Assembly: GCF_015709525.1 (NCBI RefSeq)
Contig: NZ_JADNRA010000029.1
Coordinates: forward strand, 81,474 to 145,473
DNA from: Methylocystis sp. L43
GTDB taxonomy: Bacteria > Pseudomonadota > Alphaproteobacteria > Rhizobiales > Beijerinckiaceae
Direction: 5' to 3'
Length of the DNA stretch: 64,000 nt
In this document: piece by piece, positions 32,320 to 41,338 of the stretch
Layout of the letters: each line of letters opens with the position of its first letter
How positions within the stretch are numbered: the stretch's first letter is position 1
Notes under the pieces: generated by a model
What the model was told of the DNA's origin: nothing
What the model saw: the letters and a program-made list of their open reading frames with translations, nothing else
Database searches by the model: none
Program-made: the position numbers and the translations under genes

Positions 32320-35300
32320 GGCTTTCTCCGTTGCCGCGCGGCGGCGCCTCTTCGCGATCGGCGATTCTGCCGATGATATCGTTGGCGAGCGAACTGCCGA
32401 GGGCGATGGCGCCGATCCGCAACAGGTCGCCGGCGCCGAGCGGCGACAGGCCGAGAAGGCGCCGGGTCAACGGAAAGAGTTGCACGCCCGCCTGCAGCAG
32501 CAGGGTCGCGCCGACGGCGCCATAGAGCGTCGAATTAGGCGGCCTGCCGACCTCGCAGCTTAATCCGCGTAACTCCGAACGACAGGCCAGACTGTGGAGC
32601 AACTGACCGCAGGTGAGCCCATGAAAGGTGACGGTGCTGGCGCGCGCGCCGCCTGCGCCGCCGCCGAGGCTGAAATAGCCGATCAGCGCCGCAACGCCCA
32701 TCACCGACCCCTCACGAAGAATGCGCCTAAAATCGGAGGCGGAAAGAATCGGCGCTTTCGGATCATGCGGCGGCCTGTCGAGCACGTCGGGCTCCGGCGG
32801 CTCAAGTCCTAGCGCGATCGCCGGCAGCGCGTCGGTCGCCAGATTGAGCCAGAGCAGCTGCATGGGCGTCAACGGCTCGCCGCCGACAAGGGCGGCGCCG
32901 AGCATGGCGATCGTCTCGGAGGCGTTGGTCGAAACGAGATAGCGCAGGACCTTACGAATATTCGCATAGGTCGCGCGGCCGAGTCGTATGGCCTCGACAA
33001 TGCCGTCCATGTCGTCGGTCGCGAGCACGATGTCTGCGACCTGCCGGGCGACGTCGGCGCCTTCTCCGCCCATCGCGATTCCGACGTCCGCCGCGCGCAA
33101 GGCGGGGCCGTCGTTGACGCCGTCGCCGGTCATCGCCACGATATGGCCGTGGCCTTGCAGCGCCTTGACGATATTGAGCTTGTCGACGGGGCTGACACGG
33201 GCGAAGACATGCGGCTGCCTCGCCAGCGCCTCGAGCATCTCGGGCTGCATCTTCGCCATCTGCCCGGCTTCGAGCACGCGCAGCTCGCCGCCGTGATTGA
33301 GATCGAGGCGCCGCGCGATGGCGAAGGCGGTCGCGCTTTGATCGCCGGTGATCATCACCGTGCGCACGCCGGCGCGATGCAGCTGCTTGAGCGCCGGGCC
33401 GACGCTGGCGCGAATAGGATTCGCGATGCCGGCGAGTCCAAGCCACACGAGATCCCGCTCGTCACGGGGATCGCCGCCGGCTTCGCCGACCGCGACGCCG
33501 AGAACGCGCAGCGCGTCGCCGGCCATGCGCTCATTGGCCTTGAGAATGGCGGTCCGCGCCGGGCCGTCGAGCGGCGCGGCGCCATCGGCCATGCTGCGGG
33601 CCGCGCAACGCGCCAGCACCTCGACCGGATCGCCTTTGACGCAGAGAATGCGCGCGCCGCCGGTCGCTTCGTGGAGCGTGCTCATGCGCTTGCGGCCTTC
33701 GCCGCGCGCCACGCAGGTCGCCATAGGCGCAGATCGCCGCAGAGCGATGGGATCGACGCCCATCGCCACGCCCGCTTGCACCAATGCTGTTTCGGTCGGC
33801 GTGCCGTCGATTTCCCAACCTTTCGCCGCGGGCGCAACGGCGGCGTCGCTGCACAGCGTCGCGGCTTCGAAGAGGCGACGCGCAATAGCGACTGTTGCGG
33901 CGTCGACATCGACGCCGTCGTGCAACAGTCGGCCTTCCTGTAGCTCAAACGCGCCATTGTCGACGTGAACGCGCACCGCCGCCATGCGGTTTTCGGTGAG
34001 CGTGCCCGTCTTATCGAGTCCGATCGTCTCGATCGCGCCAAGCGTCTCCACGGCGTCGATCTTGCGCACCAGCACCTTGCGCTTGCGCATGTCCTGCACG
34101 CCCAAGGCCAGCGTGGTGGTCGCGACGGCGGGCAGCCCTTCGGGGATGGCCGCCACGGCGAGCGAGATCGCGCTGCGCAAGGTCGGGATAAGCCCGTGGC
34201 CGCGCAGAAGGCCAAGAGCGAAGACGCACGCGCAAATGGCGCCATTGACGATGACAAGTTCGCGCTCGACGTCGCCAAGTTCGCGCTGGATGGGAGTCTG
34301 GGGCCGCTGCAGCGCGCCGAGCAACTGCTGCACGCGGCCGATCTCGGTCTGCGCGCCGATAGCGGTGATAATGGCTGCGCCGGATCCGCCGGTCACCGCC
34401 GTGCCGCGAAACACCATATTGCGACGATCCGGAACTCCCGTGTCCGGCGATAAAACGATCCTTGCGTCTTTTGGGGCCGGTTGCGCCTCGCCGGTGAGCG
34501 GCGATTCGTTCACGGTCAGATCGTCGCTGGCGATCAGACGCGCGTCCGCCGGCACGAAGGCGCCGCGCTCGATCAGCAGGAGGTCGCCCGGCGCGAGATC
34601 GCGCGCGTCGACCCTCAATCGTGCGCCATTGCGGATCACGGCGGCGTCCGATAGCTCCTCCGAGGCAAGGCCCGAAATCGTACGGTCCGCCTGACGCTCG
34701 GTGGCCGCGGCGATGCCGGCGTTGACCAGCACCACCGCAGCGATCATCACCGCATCGGCGACGCCGCCGGTGGCCAGCGACACCACCGCCGATGCGCCGA
34801 GCAAAACAATCGGCAGACTGGTCAACTGCTCGGCGAAAACAATCGCAGCCGAGCGCGGCTCTGCGCGGCGGAGCTCGTTGCGCCCCCATTTCTGCAGTCG
34901 TTCCGACGCGTCCTCTGTCGTTAAGCCTCGACCGAGGTCCGTCTCCAGCCGCGCCGCGAGCGCATCGATCGCCTCGGCGTGAGCGGCGTTTTCCGGCGTT
35001 AGCGACGCGCCTTCGCCGACGTCGCATACCGGCTCTTCAGCGACCGCCGCTTCGAGCGCCTGCATCAGTCGCGCGCTTGTGAGGGGCTGCTGGAATTCGA
35101 TGAGAGTCGAACCCGTCACTTCGCTGGAGCGAACGAAAAGGACTCCGGGCAGACGTCGAAGCCGCTGCTCGACGGCCCGCGCGAGCGCTGCGCGGCCGCG
35201 CAGCCCCATATGGCGGATCCGCGCGCGGCCGCAACAAGCATCATGAATAAGCTCGGCGCCAAATTGCGCACAAGACTCAACGCCGAATCGACGTGAACCT

Positions 35301-35347
35301 ACGGGCGCGCTATCTGAGTTCGCTTCAGCCAGGATCATTGAGCACAT
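32309..35347 (-). CDS. P2A-type cation ATPase with N-terminal HMA2-like domain
   Basis: 1012 residues (start uncertain; ATG at 35338 also possible). Residues about 40-110 are HMA2-like (CCGRARIR...RLRRLPGV...TGST). Then the P-ATPase core: VNESPLTGEAQPAP (actuator TGE), phosphorylation motif DKTGTLTEN, KGDPVE, TGDGVND. TM4 has AAIPEGLPA. TM5 LVSTNASETIAML and TM6 NLATDALPAIAL keep the Asn/Glu and Asn/Thr/Asp ligands of SERCA-type Ca2+ sites, so Ca2+ or Mn2+ transport is more likely than heavy metals. Its stop overlaps the metK-like start by 11 bases. Confidence 0.88.
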   Translation of the reverse strand: MCSMILAEANSDSAPVGSRRFGVESCAQFGAELIHDACCGRARIRHMGLRGRAALARAVEQRLRRLPGVLFVRSSEVTGSTLIEFQQPLTSARLMQALEAAVAEEPVCDVGEGASLTPENAAHAEAIDALAARLETDLGRGLTTEDASERLQKWGRNELRRAEPRSAAIVFAEQLTSLPIVLLGASAVVSLATGGVADAVMIAAVVLVNAGIAAATERQADRTISGLASEELSDAAVIRNGARLRVDARDLAPGDLLLIERGAFVPADARLIASDDLTVNESPLTGEAQPAPKDARIVLSPDTGVPDRRNMVFRGTAVTGGSGAAIITAIGAQTEIGRVQQLLGALQRPQTPIQRELGDVERELVIVNGAICACVFALGLLRGHGLIPTLRSAISLAVAAIPEGLPAVATTTLALGVQDMRKRKVLVRKIDAVETLGAIETIGLDKTGTLTENRMAAVRVHVDNGAFELQEGRLLHDGVDVDAATVAIARRLFEAATLCSDAAVAPAAKGWEIDGTPTETALVQAGVAMGVDPIALRRSAPMATCVARGEGRKRMSTLHEATGGARILCVKGDPVEVLARCAARSMADGAAPLDGPARTAILKANERMAGDALRVLGVAVGEAGGDPRDERDLVWLGLAGIANPIRASVGPALKQLHRAGVRTVMITGDQSATAFAIARRLDLNHGGELRVLEAGQMAKMQPEMLEALARQPHVFARVSPVDKLNIVKALQGHGHIVAMTGDGVNDGPALRAADVGIAMGGEGADVARQVADIVLATDDMDGIVEAIRLGRATYANIRKVLRYLVSTNASETIAMLGAALVGGEPLTPMQLLWLNLATDALPAIALGLEPPEPDVLDRPPHDPKAPILSASDFRRILREGSVMGVAALIGYFSLGGGAGGARASTVTFHGLTCGQLLHSLACRSELRGLSCEVGRPPNSTLYGAVGATLLLQAGVQLFPLTRRLLGLSPLGAGDLLRIGAIALGSSLANDIIGRIADREEAPPRGNGESHVA

Positions 35348-35892
35348 TGTCTGGCGCGCATCGAAGCCCGCTTTTCACGACCGTTCGATGACATTCGGCT
35401 CTGCGGAATCGCTTCCACAAAACCGCTGCTCTGAGTCATGTCATCGGCAGTCGATCGTAAACGGCGAAGCGCAATGGGCGCGCTCCGCAATGTTTGAGAT
35501 TGCTACTATAGTTGCGCAAGGGATAGGCGCAACCGCGGGCCACGGCGCTGCACAGCGCATCCTGCGCTGCAAAATCGTCTGCCGGCGGAACCTTAACGAA
35601 GGATCGGCGTTCCCCTTGCGGCAAGCTTATTTGCGCCTTTGTCAGTTTGCAAATCTGATTGTGTTAGTGTTTTCAGTTTCGTCGATTCGGGTGGGAGCGA
35701 ACAATGTTCCTGAGAGAGCTGCTTGCGGCGGGCTTCGCCGCAACCTCATCCGCTATCGCCCCGCTCAACATTCTGCACAACGACGATAGCGCCATTCTAG
35801 GCGTCAAGGTCACGCGGGCGTATAACGTCCTTGCGGTGGACTTCTTTCAAATGCGCAATTCAAAAAATCGCTTTCTCGAGGGGAGGGAAAAC
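35348..35892. other. Long intergenic and leader region before the catalase-like gene
   Basis: About 545 bases between the divergent ATPase and catalase-like genes. I see no convincing gene. An open frame leads into the catalase gene from 35704, but it lacks signal-peptide character. A possible promoter is TTGTCA near 35640 with TGTTAG about 17 bases later. The rest is unassigned and may hold control sites for both directions. Confidence 0.4.
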
Positions 35893-37038
35893 ATGATGAG
35901 AAGACGGAGCGCGTCTGTCGCGACGGCCGCCATGCTTTTGGTTGTATCAACAAGCCCGCACCAAGCCGCCAGCGCCGAACAGGCGGCGGCCGCCGTACCG
36001 GCGGCCCCGCTCACCAAATTCGAGAAAGCGCCCCCGGGCGAAGCCGAGCAGATCGGGCAGATCATTTCGCTCACCACGCAGCTTCTGCAGATGCGCTATC
36101 CGGAAGGCATGGCGCGGCGCGGCGTGCATCCAAAAGATCACGGCTGCGTCAAAGCGACGTTCACCGTCAATTCGGATATTCCCCCAAATTACCGTGCTGG
36201 CGTCTTCGCGACGCCGGGGAAGAAATACCCAGCTTGGATTCGCTTCTCGAACGCCACGCCCTTTCTCGCGCCAGATCTCGGCAAAAATGGTCCCGACAGC
36301 CGCGGCATGGCGATCAAGCTCATCGGCGTCGAGGGAGAAACCTTGCTGAACGAGCCCGGCGCGAAGACGCAGGATTTCCTGCTGATCAATCTTCCCGGCT
36401 TCGCCTTTCCGAACGTCTCCGAATATCTGGAAGTCACAAAAATCCAGCTCGCCAAACACGACGACATCTCGTCTTTTTTTACGCCGCCGCTCTCGCCCGA
36501 GAAGAAGAAGACCCTGGGCGTCGTCACGAAGATCAAGCAAACCAATGTCGGCAATCCGCTCGAGAGTCCGTATTTTTCGGCTGCGCCGTTTCTTTATGGC
36601 TCCGACAGGGTCGCGAAATTCAGCGTGACGCCGAGAAGCGCGGAAAAGACGCCGGTTCCACAAAGTCCAAGCACGAACTACCTTCGCGAGGCGATGAAGA
36701 AGAGCCTCGATCCGGCGCTTGGCAAACCGGCTGTCTTCGACTTCAGAGTCCAGCTGCGCAATGATGATTCGCTGCCGATCGAAGACGCGACCGCCGAATG
36801 GTCGGAGGCGACCGCGCCGCAGCAAAATGTCGCGACGATCGAGATCGACCAGCAAGATTTCGACAATGCGTATCAGGTGACTGAATGCGAGCACATGGCG
36901 TTCACGCCATGGCACGGGCTCACGGCGCATCAGCCGATCGGCGGCATCAATCGGCTGCGTCGCGACGTCTATATCGCCTCGTCGAAGTTTCGGTCGCAGC
37001 CCAAAGAGCCGACGGGATTCCCAAAATGGCCGTGGTGA
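35893..37038 (+). CDS. Exported catalase-family heme protein
   Basis: 381 residues. The start is chosen at MMRRRSASVATAAMLLVV, with GGGAGGGAA upstream; it opens a signal peptide cut near HQAASA. The catalase-like core keeps RRGVHPKDHGCVKATFTVN with the distal His, YPAWIRFSNATPFL, PDSRGMAIKLIG and a Leu/Phe-rich NLPGFAFPNVSEYLE. It lacks the C-terminal R-x-x-x-Y heme-Tyr region of true monofunctional catalases. This is the SrpA/'catalase family protein' type, about 340-380 residues, probably a periplasmic heme peroxidase-like enzyme. The stop overlaps the cytochrome ATG by one base (TGATG). Confidence 0.8.
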   Translation: MMRRRSASVATAAMLLVVSTSPHQAASAEQAAAAVPAAPLTKFEKAPPGEAEQIGQIISLTTQLLQMRYPEGMARRGVHPKDHGCVKATFTVNSDIPPNYRAGVFATPGKKYPAWIRFSNATPFLAPDLGKNGPDSRGMAIKLIGVEGETLLNEPGAKTQDFLLINLPGFAFPNVSEYLEVTKIQLAKHDDISSFFTPPLSPEKKKTLGVVTKIKQTNVGNPLESPYFSAAPFLYGSDRVAKFSVTPRSAEKTPVPQSPSTNYLREAMKKSLDPALGKPAVFDFRVQLRNDDSLPIEDATAEWSEATAPQQNVATIEIDQQDFDNAYQVTECEHMAFTPWHGLTAHQPIGGINRLRRDVYIASSKFRSQPKEPTGFPKWPW

Positions 37039-38843
37039 TGCGTCTCACAAGCGCGATCGCGCGCGTTTCGTTCGTCGCATGCCTGGCGCTGGCGTCACAC
37101 GCCTGTCTCCACGCGTCGGCTTTCGCGCAAACGGCGCCGGCCGGCGAGTGGCGCGCCGAGCAGGAAAAAAGACTGAAGGCGCTCGACGCCTATATCAGCC
37201 GCAAGCCGGTCGCCTATCGCTGGTTTGCGGATTTTCCCTTCGGCCTTACCGACGGCGCTCCGTTCATCATTTTGAAGCTCCTGCCAAAGCTCGCGCCCGA
37301 AGAATGGGGAAGCGGGAATAATTTTCTCGACGTCGCCGGCCTCTTCATCGACGAGCGCGATCCCACCTACCCCATCGCGCGCGGATTCGGCTGGACCGGC
37401 CTGGCGCGCAACGATCCCAGCGTCGCGCTCGACTATGCGGCGTTGAGTTGCGGCGCCTGTCACATCGGCCGCGTGCGTCTCGATGACGGCAGTTTTCGCT
37501 ATCTCGACGGCGGCGTGAATACGCAATTCAATCTCGTTCAGTATCGCGTCAGAGTCAGAAACACGATCGAGAAGATCACCGCCGGCGCGACGACGCCAGA
37601 GGAGAAGATCGAACGCGCCACTCGGGCCATTCTTACAGCGCTCGACAAGGCGCATGCCCAAGACAGAAATTACTTCTACAAGAATTACTCCTTCGCTGGG
37701 CGCCGCTTCGACGCCGCCTATGAGACGCGTCAGATCGAACTCTTCATGCGGGACGCGCCGGCGATCGTCGAAAAATTCCTGACACGCGCCGGACTCGAAT
37801 ATGTCTCGCTGCTCGACCTCGTCTACAAGAACTACAAAGGCTTCGAGGAGCAGATGACGCAAGGTTTCGGCGGCATGGCCGACGCGACCGGAGTCAGCAC
37901 GTCGATGGTCTACGCCGCCGCCGAAGCGCGCGGCGAAACTCCCGATCCGAAAACAAGCCTGCCGCCGACGCCGGGCATCACCGACTTCATGGCCGTGTGG
38001 GAGCAGGAGAAGCGTCTGGCCCGCTGGTCCCCGGATCACACGCAACTCGTCGACGGCGGCGGACAATGGAACGGCAATATTCCGATTCCGATCTTCCGCA
38101 ACCTCGCCGCCGAATTGACATTGGGGCTCGGAGCCGACACCGACATCCGCATCGCCGCTTTCAGCGAGGATCTGCTGCGCGATCTGCCGGCGCCCGTCTA
38201 TCCCTTCCCCGTCGATCTCGCGCTCGCGAAAAAAGGCGCGGCGCTCTTTGAAGAAAATTGCGCGGCGTGTCATCGGCCGCATAACGGCAAGATCTACGAC
38301 CTCGGCGTTGATCTCGGCCGAGCGCGGGTCGTCAGCGATATGATTGCGAAAAACGCGCGCGACAGTTTCGCGAAGATCTGTCCGCCGACGAGAGTCGTCG
38401 AGATGCCGCCCTCGGGCGACCGGATCGCGCCCTGCGCGAAATTCGAAGGCGTCTCGCTGGAGAATCGCGCCGACGTCTCCATGGCCGATCCCGCGACGCA
38501 TGAGGGCTATAACGCCCTGCCGCTCGGCGGCGTGTGGGCGCAGGCCCCCTATCTGCACAACGGCTCGGTGCCGACGCTCTATCATCTCCTCGTGCCGCGC
38601 GAGCGCCCGGCCGTGTTCATCAAGAGCCGGCTCGACTATGATAAGAAGCTCGTCGGCTTCTCCTGGGAGCCGGCGCAGACGCTCTCGCGCGAAGGCTATC
38701 GTTTCGACACGACGTCCTTTCCGGCGCTCTCCAACAAGGGGCACGACAAAGACGTCATCGAGGACGGCAAGACGTTGAAGCTCGATTGGTCGGACGACGT
38801 CGCCGGCGCCATGGCGATCGTCGAATATCTGAAGACGAAGTGA
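37038..38843 (+). CDS. Exported diheme c-type cytochrome (RoxA/peroxidase-like)
   Basis: 601 residues with a signal peptide ending ASAFA. Two heme-c sites: LSCGACHIG (about residue 140) and NCAACHRPHNG (about 415). The C-terminal domain has LPLGGVWAQAPYLHNGSVPT followed by LYHLLVPRERPAVF, a motif shared by RoxA-type rubber oxygenases and MauG/CcpA-like cytochromes. Its specific substrate is unknown. Coupled to the catalase-like gene, it most likely works with it in the periplasm on peroxides or an electron-transfer oxidation. Confidence 0.82.
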   Translation: MRLTSAIARVSFVACLALASHACLHASAFAQTAPAGEWRAEQEKRLKALDAYISRKPVAYRWFADFPFGLTDGAPFIILKLLPKLAPEEWGSGNNFLDVAGLFIDERDPTYPIARGFGWTGLARNDPSVALDYAALSCGACHIGRVRLDDGSFRYLDGGVNTQFNLVQYRVRVRNTIEKITAGATTPEEKIERATRAILTALDKAHAQDRNYFYKNYSFAGRRFDAAYETRQIELFMRDAPAIVEKFLTRAGLEYVSLLDLVYKNYKGFEEQMTQGFGGMADATGVSTSMVYAAAEARGETPDPKTSLPPTPGITDFMAVWEQEKRLARWSPDHTQLVDGGGQWNGNIPIPIFRNLAAELTLGLGADTDIRIAAFSEDLLRDLPAPVYPFPVDLALAKKGAALFEENCAACHRPHNGKIYDLGVDLGRARVVSDMIAKNARDSFAKICPPTRVVEMPPSGDRIAPCAKFEGVSLENRADVSMADPATHEGYNALPLGGVWAQAPYLHNGSVPTLYHLLVPRERPAVFIKSRLDYDKKLVGFSWEPAQTLSREGYRFDTTSFPALSNKGHDKDVIEDGKTLKLDWSDDVAGAMAIVEYLKTK

Positions 38844-38884
38844 GCGCGACGGGCGGCGCCTTTTCTGGTAACCGCCATCCTCGC

Positions 38885-39005
38885 CCTCATGCTGAGGAGC
38901 GCCTGAAAGGCGCGTCTCGAAGCACGAGGGCGAGTTTCAAGAGGAGCGCATGAAGGTTTCCTCGTCCTTCGAGACGCCCGCTAACGCGGGCTCCTCAGGA
39001 TGAGG
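38885..39005. repeat. Imperfect 45-base inverted repeat (REP/MITE-like palindrome)
   Basis: The left arm 38885-38929 (CCTCATGCTGAGGAGCG... to CACGAGG) matches the reverse complement of the right arm 38960-39005 (CCTCGTCCTTCGAGACG... to GGATGAGG) at most positions, with a 30-base spacer. Can fold into a long hairpin. Similar palindromes are scattered between genes in many Hyphomicrobiales. It lies between the cytochrome gene and the imuA promoter and could terminate the former. Confidence 0.75.
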
Positions 39006-39026
39006 AAACCCTCAGCCTCCCCCGCC

Positions 39027-39057
39027 TTGACTCTCCCGCATCGGGAGTCATTATAAG
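39027..39057 (+). promoter_or_regulatory. Likely imuA promoter
   Basis: TTGACT (39027-39032) and TATAAG (39052-39057, 5 of 6 to the -10) with a 19-base spacer; ATTATA with a 17-base spacer is the alternative reading. The LexA box begins at the end of the -10, the expected place for a repressor site. Confidence 0.55.
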
Positions 39058-39071
39058 AACATAACAGGAAC
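39057..39071 (+). promoter_or_regulatory. LexA (SOS) box upstream of imuA-imuB-dnaE2
   Basis: GAAC-ATAACAG-GAAC: two direct GAAC copies seven bases apart, the alphaproteobacterial LexA consensus. It ends 8 bases before the imuA ATG (39079), so LexA binding would block the promoter of the whole mutasome operon. Confidence 0.85.
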
Positions 39072-39078
39072 TCATGAG

Positions 39079-39885
39079 ATGACCCAACCGCTGGCGTCGC
39101 TGCGGAAAAGCCTGGCTTGCGCCTATCCGGCCGCAACTTTCGAGACAATCGCGCTCGGCGCGCCCGCCCTTGATCGGCGGCTCGGCGGCGGCATTCTCCG
39201 TGCGGCGCTGCATGAGGCCTATGCCGAGACCGCCGCCGACGCCCCCGCGGCGACGGGCTTCGCCTTGGCGCTGGCCAGACGCGCACTGGCGGGCGCGGAA
39301 AAGCCGCTGCTCTGGGCCCGGCAGGAGGCGCTGACCGCCGAATCCGGCGCGCCCTATCCGCCGGGCCTCGCCGACATCGGCCTCGACCCCGCCGCCGTCG
39401 CCTTCATTCGCGTGCGCGACGCCAAAGAGGCGCTGCAGGCCGGCGCCGAAGCCGGACGCTGCGCAACTGTAGGCGCGACGCTGATCGAACTCTTCGGCGA
39501 GGCGCGCGCCTATGACCTCACCGCGAGCCGGCGCCTGGCTCTCGCGGCCGGCGCCGCCGGCGCGCCGATCTTCGTCACGCGCGTCTCCGCCTCCCCCGCG
39601 CCGAGCGCCGCCGCGAGCCGCTGGCTTGTGCGCGCCGCGCCTTCCCGCGCGCTTGCGGCGAATGCGCCGGGATCAGCGGCCTTTGCGATTTTTCTGCTGC
39701 GCCAGCGTGGCGGCGCGGCGGGGCAAGAGCAGCATGAGTGGCGTATGGAGTGGAACCGTGACCGTGGCGCCTTCGAGGACAGAACATTCGACGCATCGTC
39801 GCTATCTGGCCCTGTGGCTTCCCTTCCTGTCGGCGGAGCGCCTGGCGAAGGCGCGCCGCAGAGGGCCGGACGCAAATTCGGATGA
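39079..39885 (+). CDS. imuA: ImuA, RecA-like mutasome protein
   Basis: 268 residues. TIALGAPALDRRLGGGILRAAL, KPLLWARQEA and GLDPAAVAFIRVRDAKEALQ give the degenerate RecA-fold pattern of ImuA, without a normal P-loop. ImuA binds RecA/ImuB and is required with ImuB and DnaE2 for damage-induced mutagenesis. It carries the LexA box upstream. The 3' 152 bases overlap the start of imuB in another frame, longer than the few-base overlap usual in this cassette. Confidence 0.88.
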   Translation: MTQPLASLRKSLACAYPAATFETIALGAPALDRRLGGGILRAALHEAYAETAADAPAATGFALALARRALAGAEKPLLWARQEALTAESGAPYPPGLADIGLDPAAVAFIRVRDAKEALQAGAEAGRCATVGATLIELFGEARAYDLTASRRLALAAGAAGAPIFVTRVSASPAPSAAASRWLVRAAPSRALAANAPGSAAFAIFLLRQRGGAAGQEQHEWRMEWNRDRGAFEDRTFDASSLSGPVASLPVGGAPGEGAPQRAGRKFG

Positions 39886-41338
39886 TTCGCCGCTCATCCT
39901 CGTCAAAAAAGAACGCAGCGCGCTGCGCATCGACGCGCTCGATCGAAAGGCGATCACGCTCGGCCTGACGCCGGGCATGACGCTCGCCGACGCCAGGGCG
40001 CGCGCCCCCCATCTCGCCGTCGCGCAGGCCGACCCTGACGCCGACGAGCGGCTGATGCTGCGGCTTGCCGCCTTTTGTGAACAGTTCACGCCGCTCGTGG
40101 CGCTTGATCCGCCCTGCGGCCTCATGCTCGACGCGACCGGCTGCGCGCATCTTTTTGGCGGCGAAGCGGCGATGCGGACCTGCATCTTACAGGCGATGGT
40201 GCGCCTCTCCTTCACGGGCCGCGCCGCCGTCGCCGGAACGCCCGAGGCCGCACGCGCTCTGGCGCGTTTTGGCCAAGAGGGCGTCACGCCTCCGGGCGAA
40301 GATGAAATTTTCACCCGCCCGCTCTCCATCGCCGCGCTCGAAGCGCCAAAAGAGACGAGCGTGGCGCTGACGCGCGCCGGCCTCACAACCTTGGGCGATC
40401 TCGCCGATCGTTCCTCGGCCGCGCTGACGGCGCGTTTCGGCGACGAAACCATGCGGCGGCTGACCCGCATTCTGGGACGCGAGGACGCGCGCATCACGCC
40501 CTTGCGGCCCTTGCCGGAATGCATGGTCGAGCGGCGCTTCGCCGAGCCCTTCCTCGATCTCTCCGCGATAGAGAATGTTCTGCGGCCGTTGATCGCGGAA
40601 GCGATGGGCATTCTCGAAAGGCGCGGCGAAGGCGGCCGCGCTTTTGAAGCGCGCTTCTTTCGCACCGACGGCGCCGTCGCTGTCCTCAATTTCGAAACCG
40701 GCGCGCCCTCGCGCAATGTCGAAGCGCTGCTGCGGCTCTTTCGCCTAAAGGCCGAGTCGCTCGCCGATCCGCTCGATCCGGGATTCGGCTTCGACGTCAT
40801 CCGCTTTTGCGTCCTCAACGCCGAAACTCTGGCGCAAAGCCAGATCGGCTTCGAGCGGCAGAGCGCGCAGGAAGGCGACGTCGCCGATCTCGTCGATCGC
40901 CTGGCGGCGCGTTTTGGACGCGAACGCGTGCTGCGCTTTGCGGCGCATGAGACGCATGATCCCGTGCGCGCCGCCTCTTATGTTTACGCGTCTCCATCCA
41001 AACCCAATGCCTGGGAGAAGCCGGAGCCGGGCGAACCGCCCTTGCGGCCGCTGTTTCTGTTTGATCCGCCGCAGCCCATCGATACCATGGCCGAGACGCC
41101 GGACGGGCCGCCGATGCATTTCAAATGGCGCCGCGTGCGCCACATGATCGCCCGCGCCGAAGGGCCCGAGCGCATCGCGCCGGAATGGTGGCGCAACGCA
41201 GCCGGCCGCGACAGGCGAACGCGCGACTATTACCGGCTGGAGGACCGCGAAGGCCATCGCTTCTGGGTGTTTCGCGAAGGCCTCTATGAAAGCGAAACCG
41301 CCGCGCCCCGCTGGTTCCTGCATGGGCTCTTCGCATGA
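39734..41338 (+). CDS. imuB: ImuB, Y-family polymerase-like mutasome protein
   Basis: 534 residues from ATG 39734; starts at GTG codons up to about 39758 are possible, and all lie inside imuA. RRYLALWLPFLSAERL and CEQFTPLVALDPPCGLMLD are ImuB hallmarks: the DinB-like palm and little-finger fold without the catalytic acidic pair of true Y-family polymerases. LTTLGDLADRSSAALTARFG is the helix-hairpin region. The C-terminal region ends FRLEDREGHRFWVFREGLYE. ImuB recruits DnaE2 through the clamp. The stop overlaps dnaE2 by four bases. Confidence 0.9.
   Translation: MSGVWSGTVTVAPSRTEHSTHRRYLALWLPFLSAERLAKARRRGPDANSDDSPLILVKKERSALRIDALDRKAITLGLTPGMTLADARARAPHLAVAQADPDADERLMLRLAAFCEQFTPLVALDPPCGLMLDATGCAHLFGGEAAMRTCILQAMVRLSFTGRAAVAGTPEAARALARFGQEGVTPPGEDEIFTRPLSIAALEAPKETSVALTRAGLTTLGDLADRSSAALTARFGDETMRRLTRILGREDARITPLRPLPECMVERRFAEPFLDLSAIENVLRPLIAEAMGILERRGEGGRAFEARFFRTDGAVAVLNFETGAPSRNVEALLRLFRLKAESLADPLDPGFGFDVIRFCVLNAETLAQSQIGFERQSAQEGDVADLVDRLAARFGRERVLRFAAHETHDPVRAASYVYASPSKPNAWEKPEPGEPPLRPLFLFDPPQPIDTMAETPDGPPMHFKWRRVRHMIARAEGPERIAPEWWRNAAGRDRRTRDYYRLEDREGHRFWVFREGLYESETAAPRWFLHGLFA

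Noticed and set aside
35704..35892. In-frame extension of the catalase-like gene
   Set aside because: It would place 63 residues before the signal peptide; the start at 35893 has a strong ribosome site and opens the signal directly.
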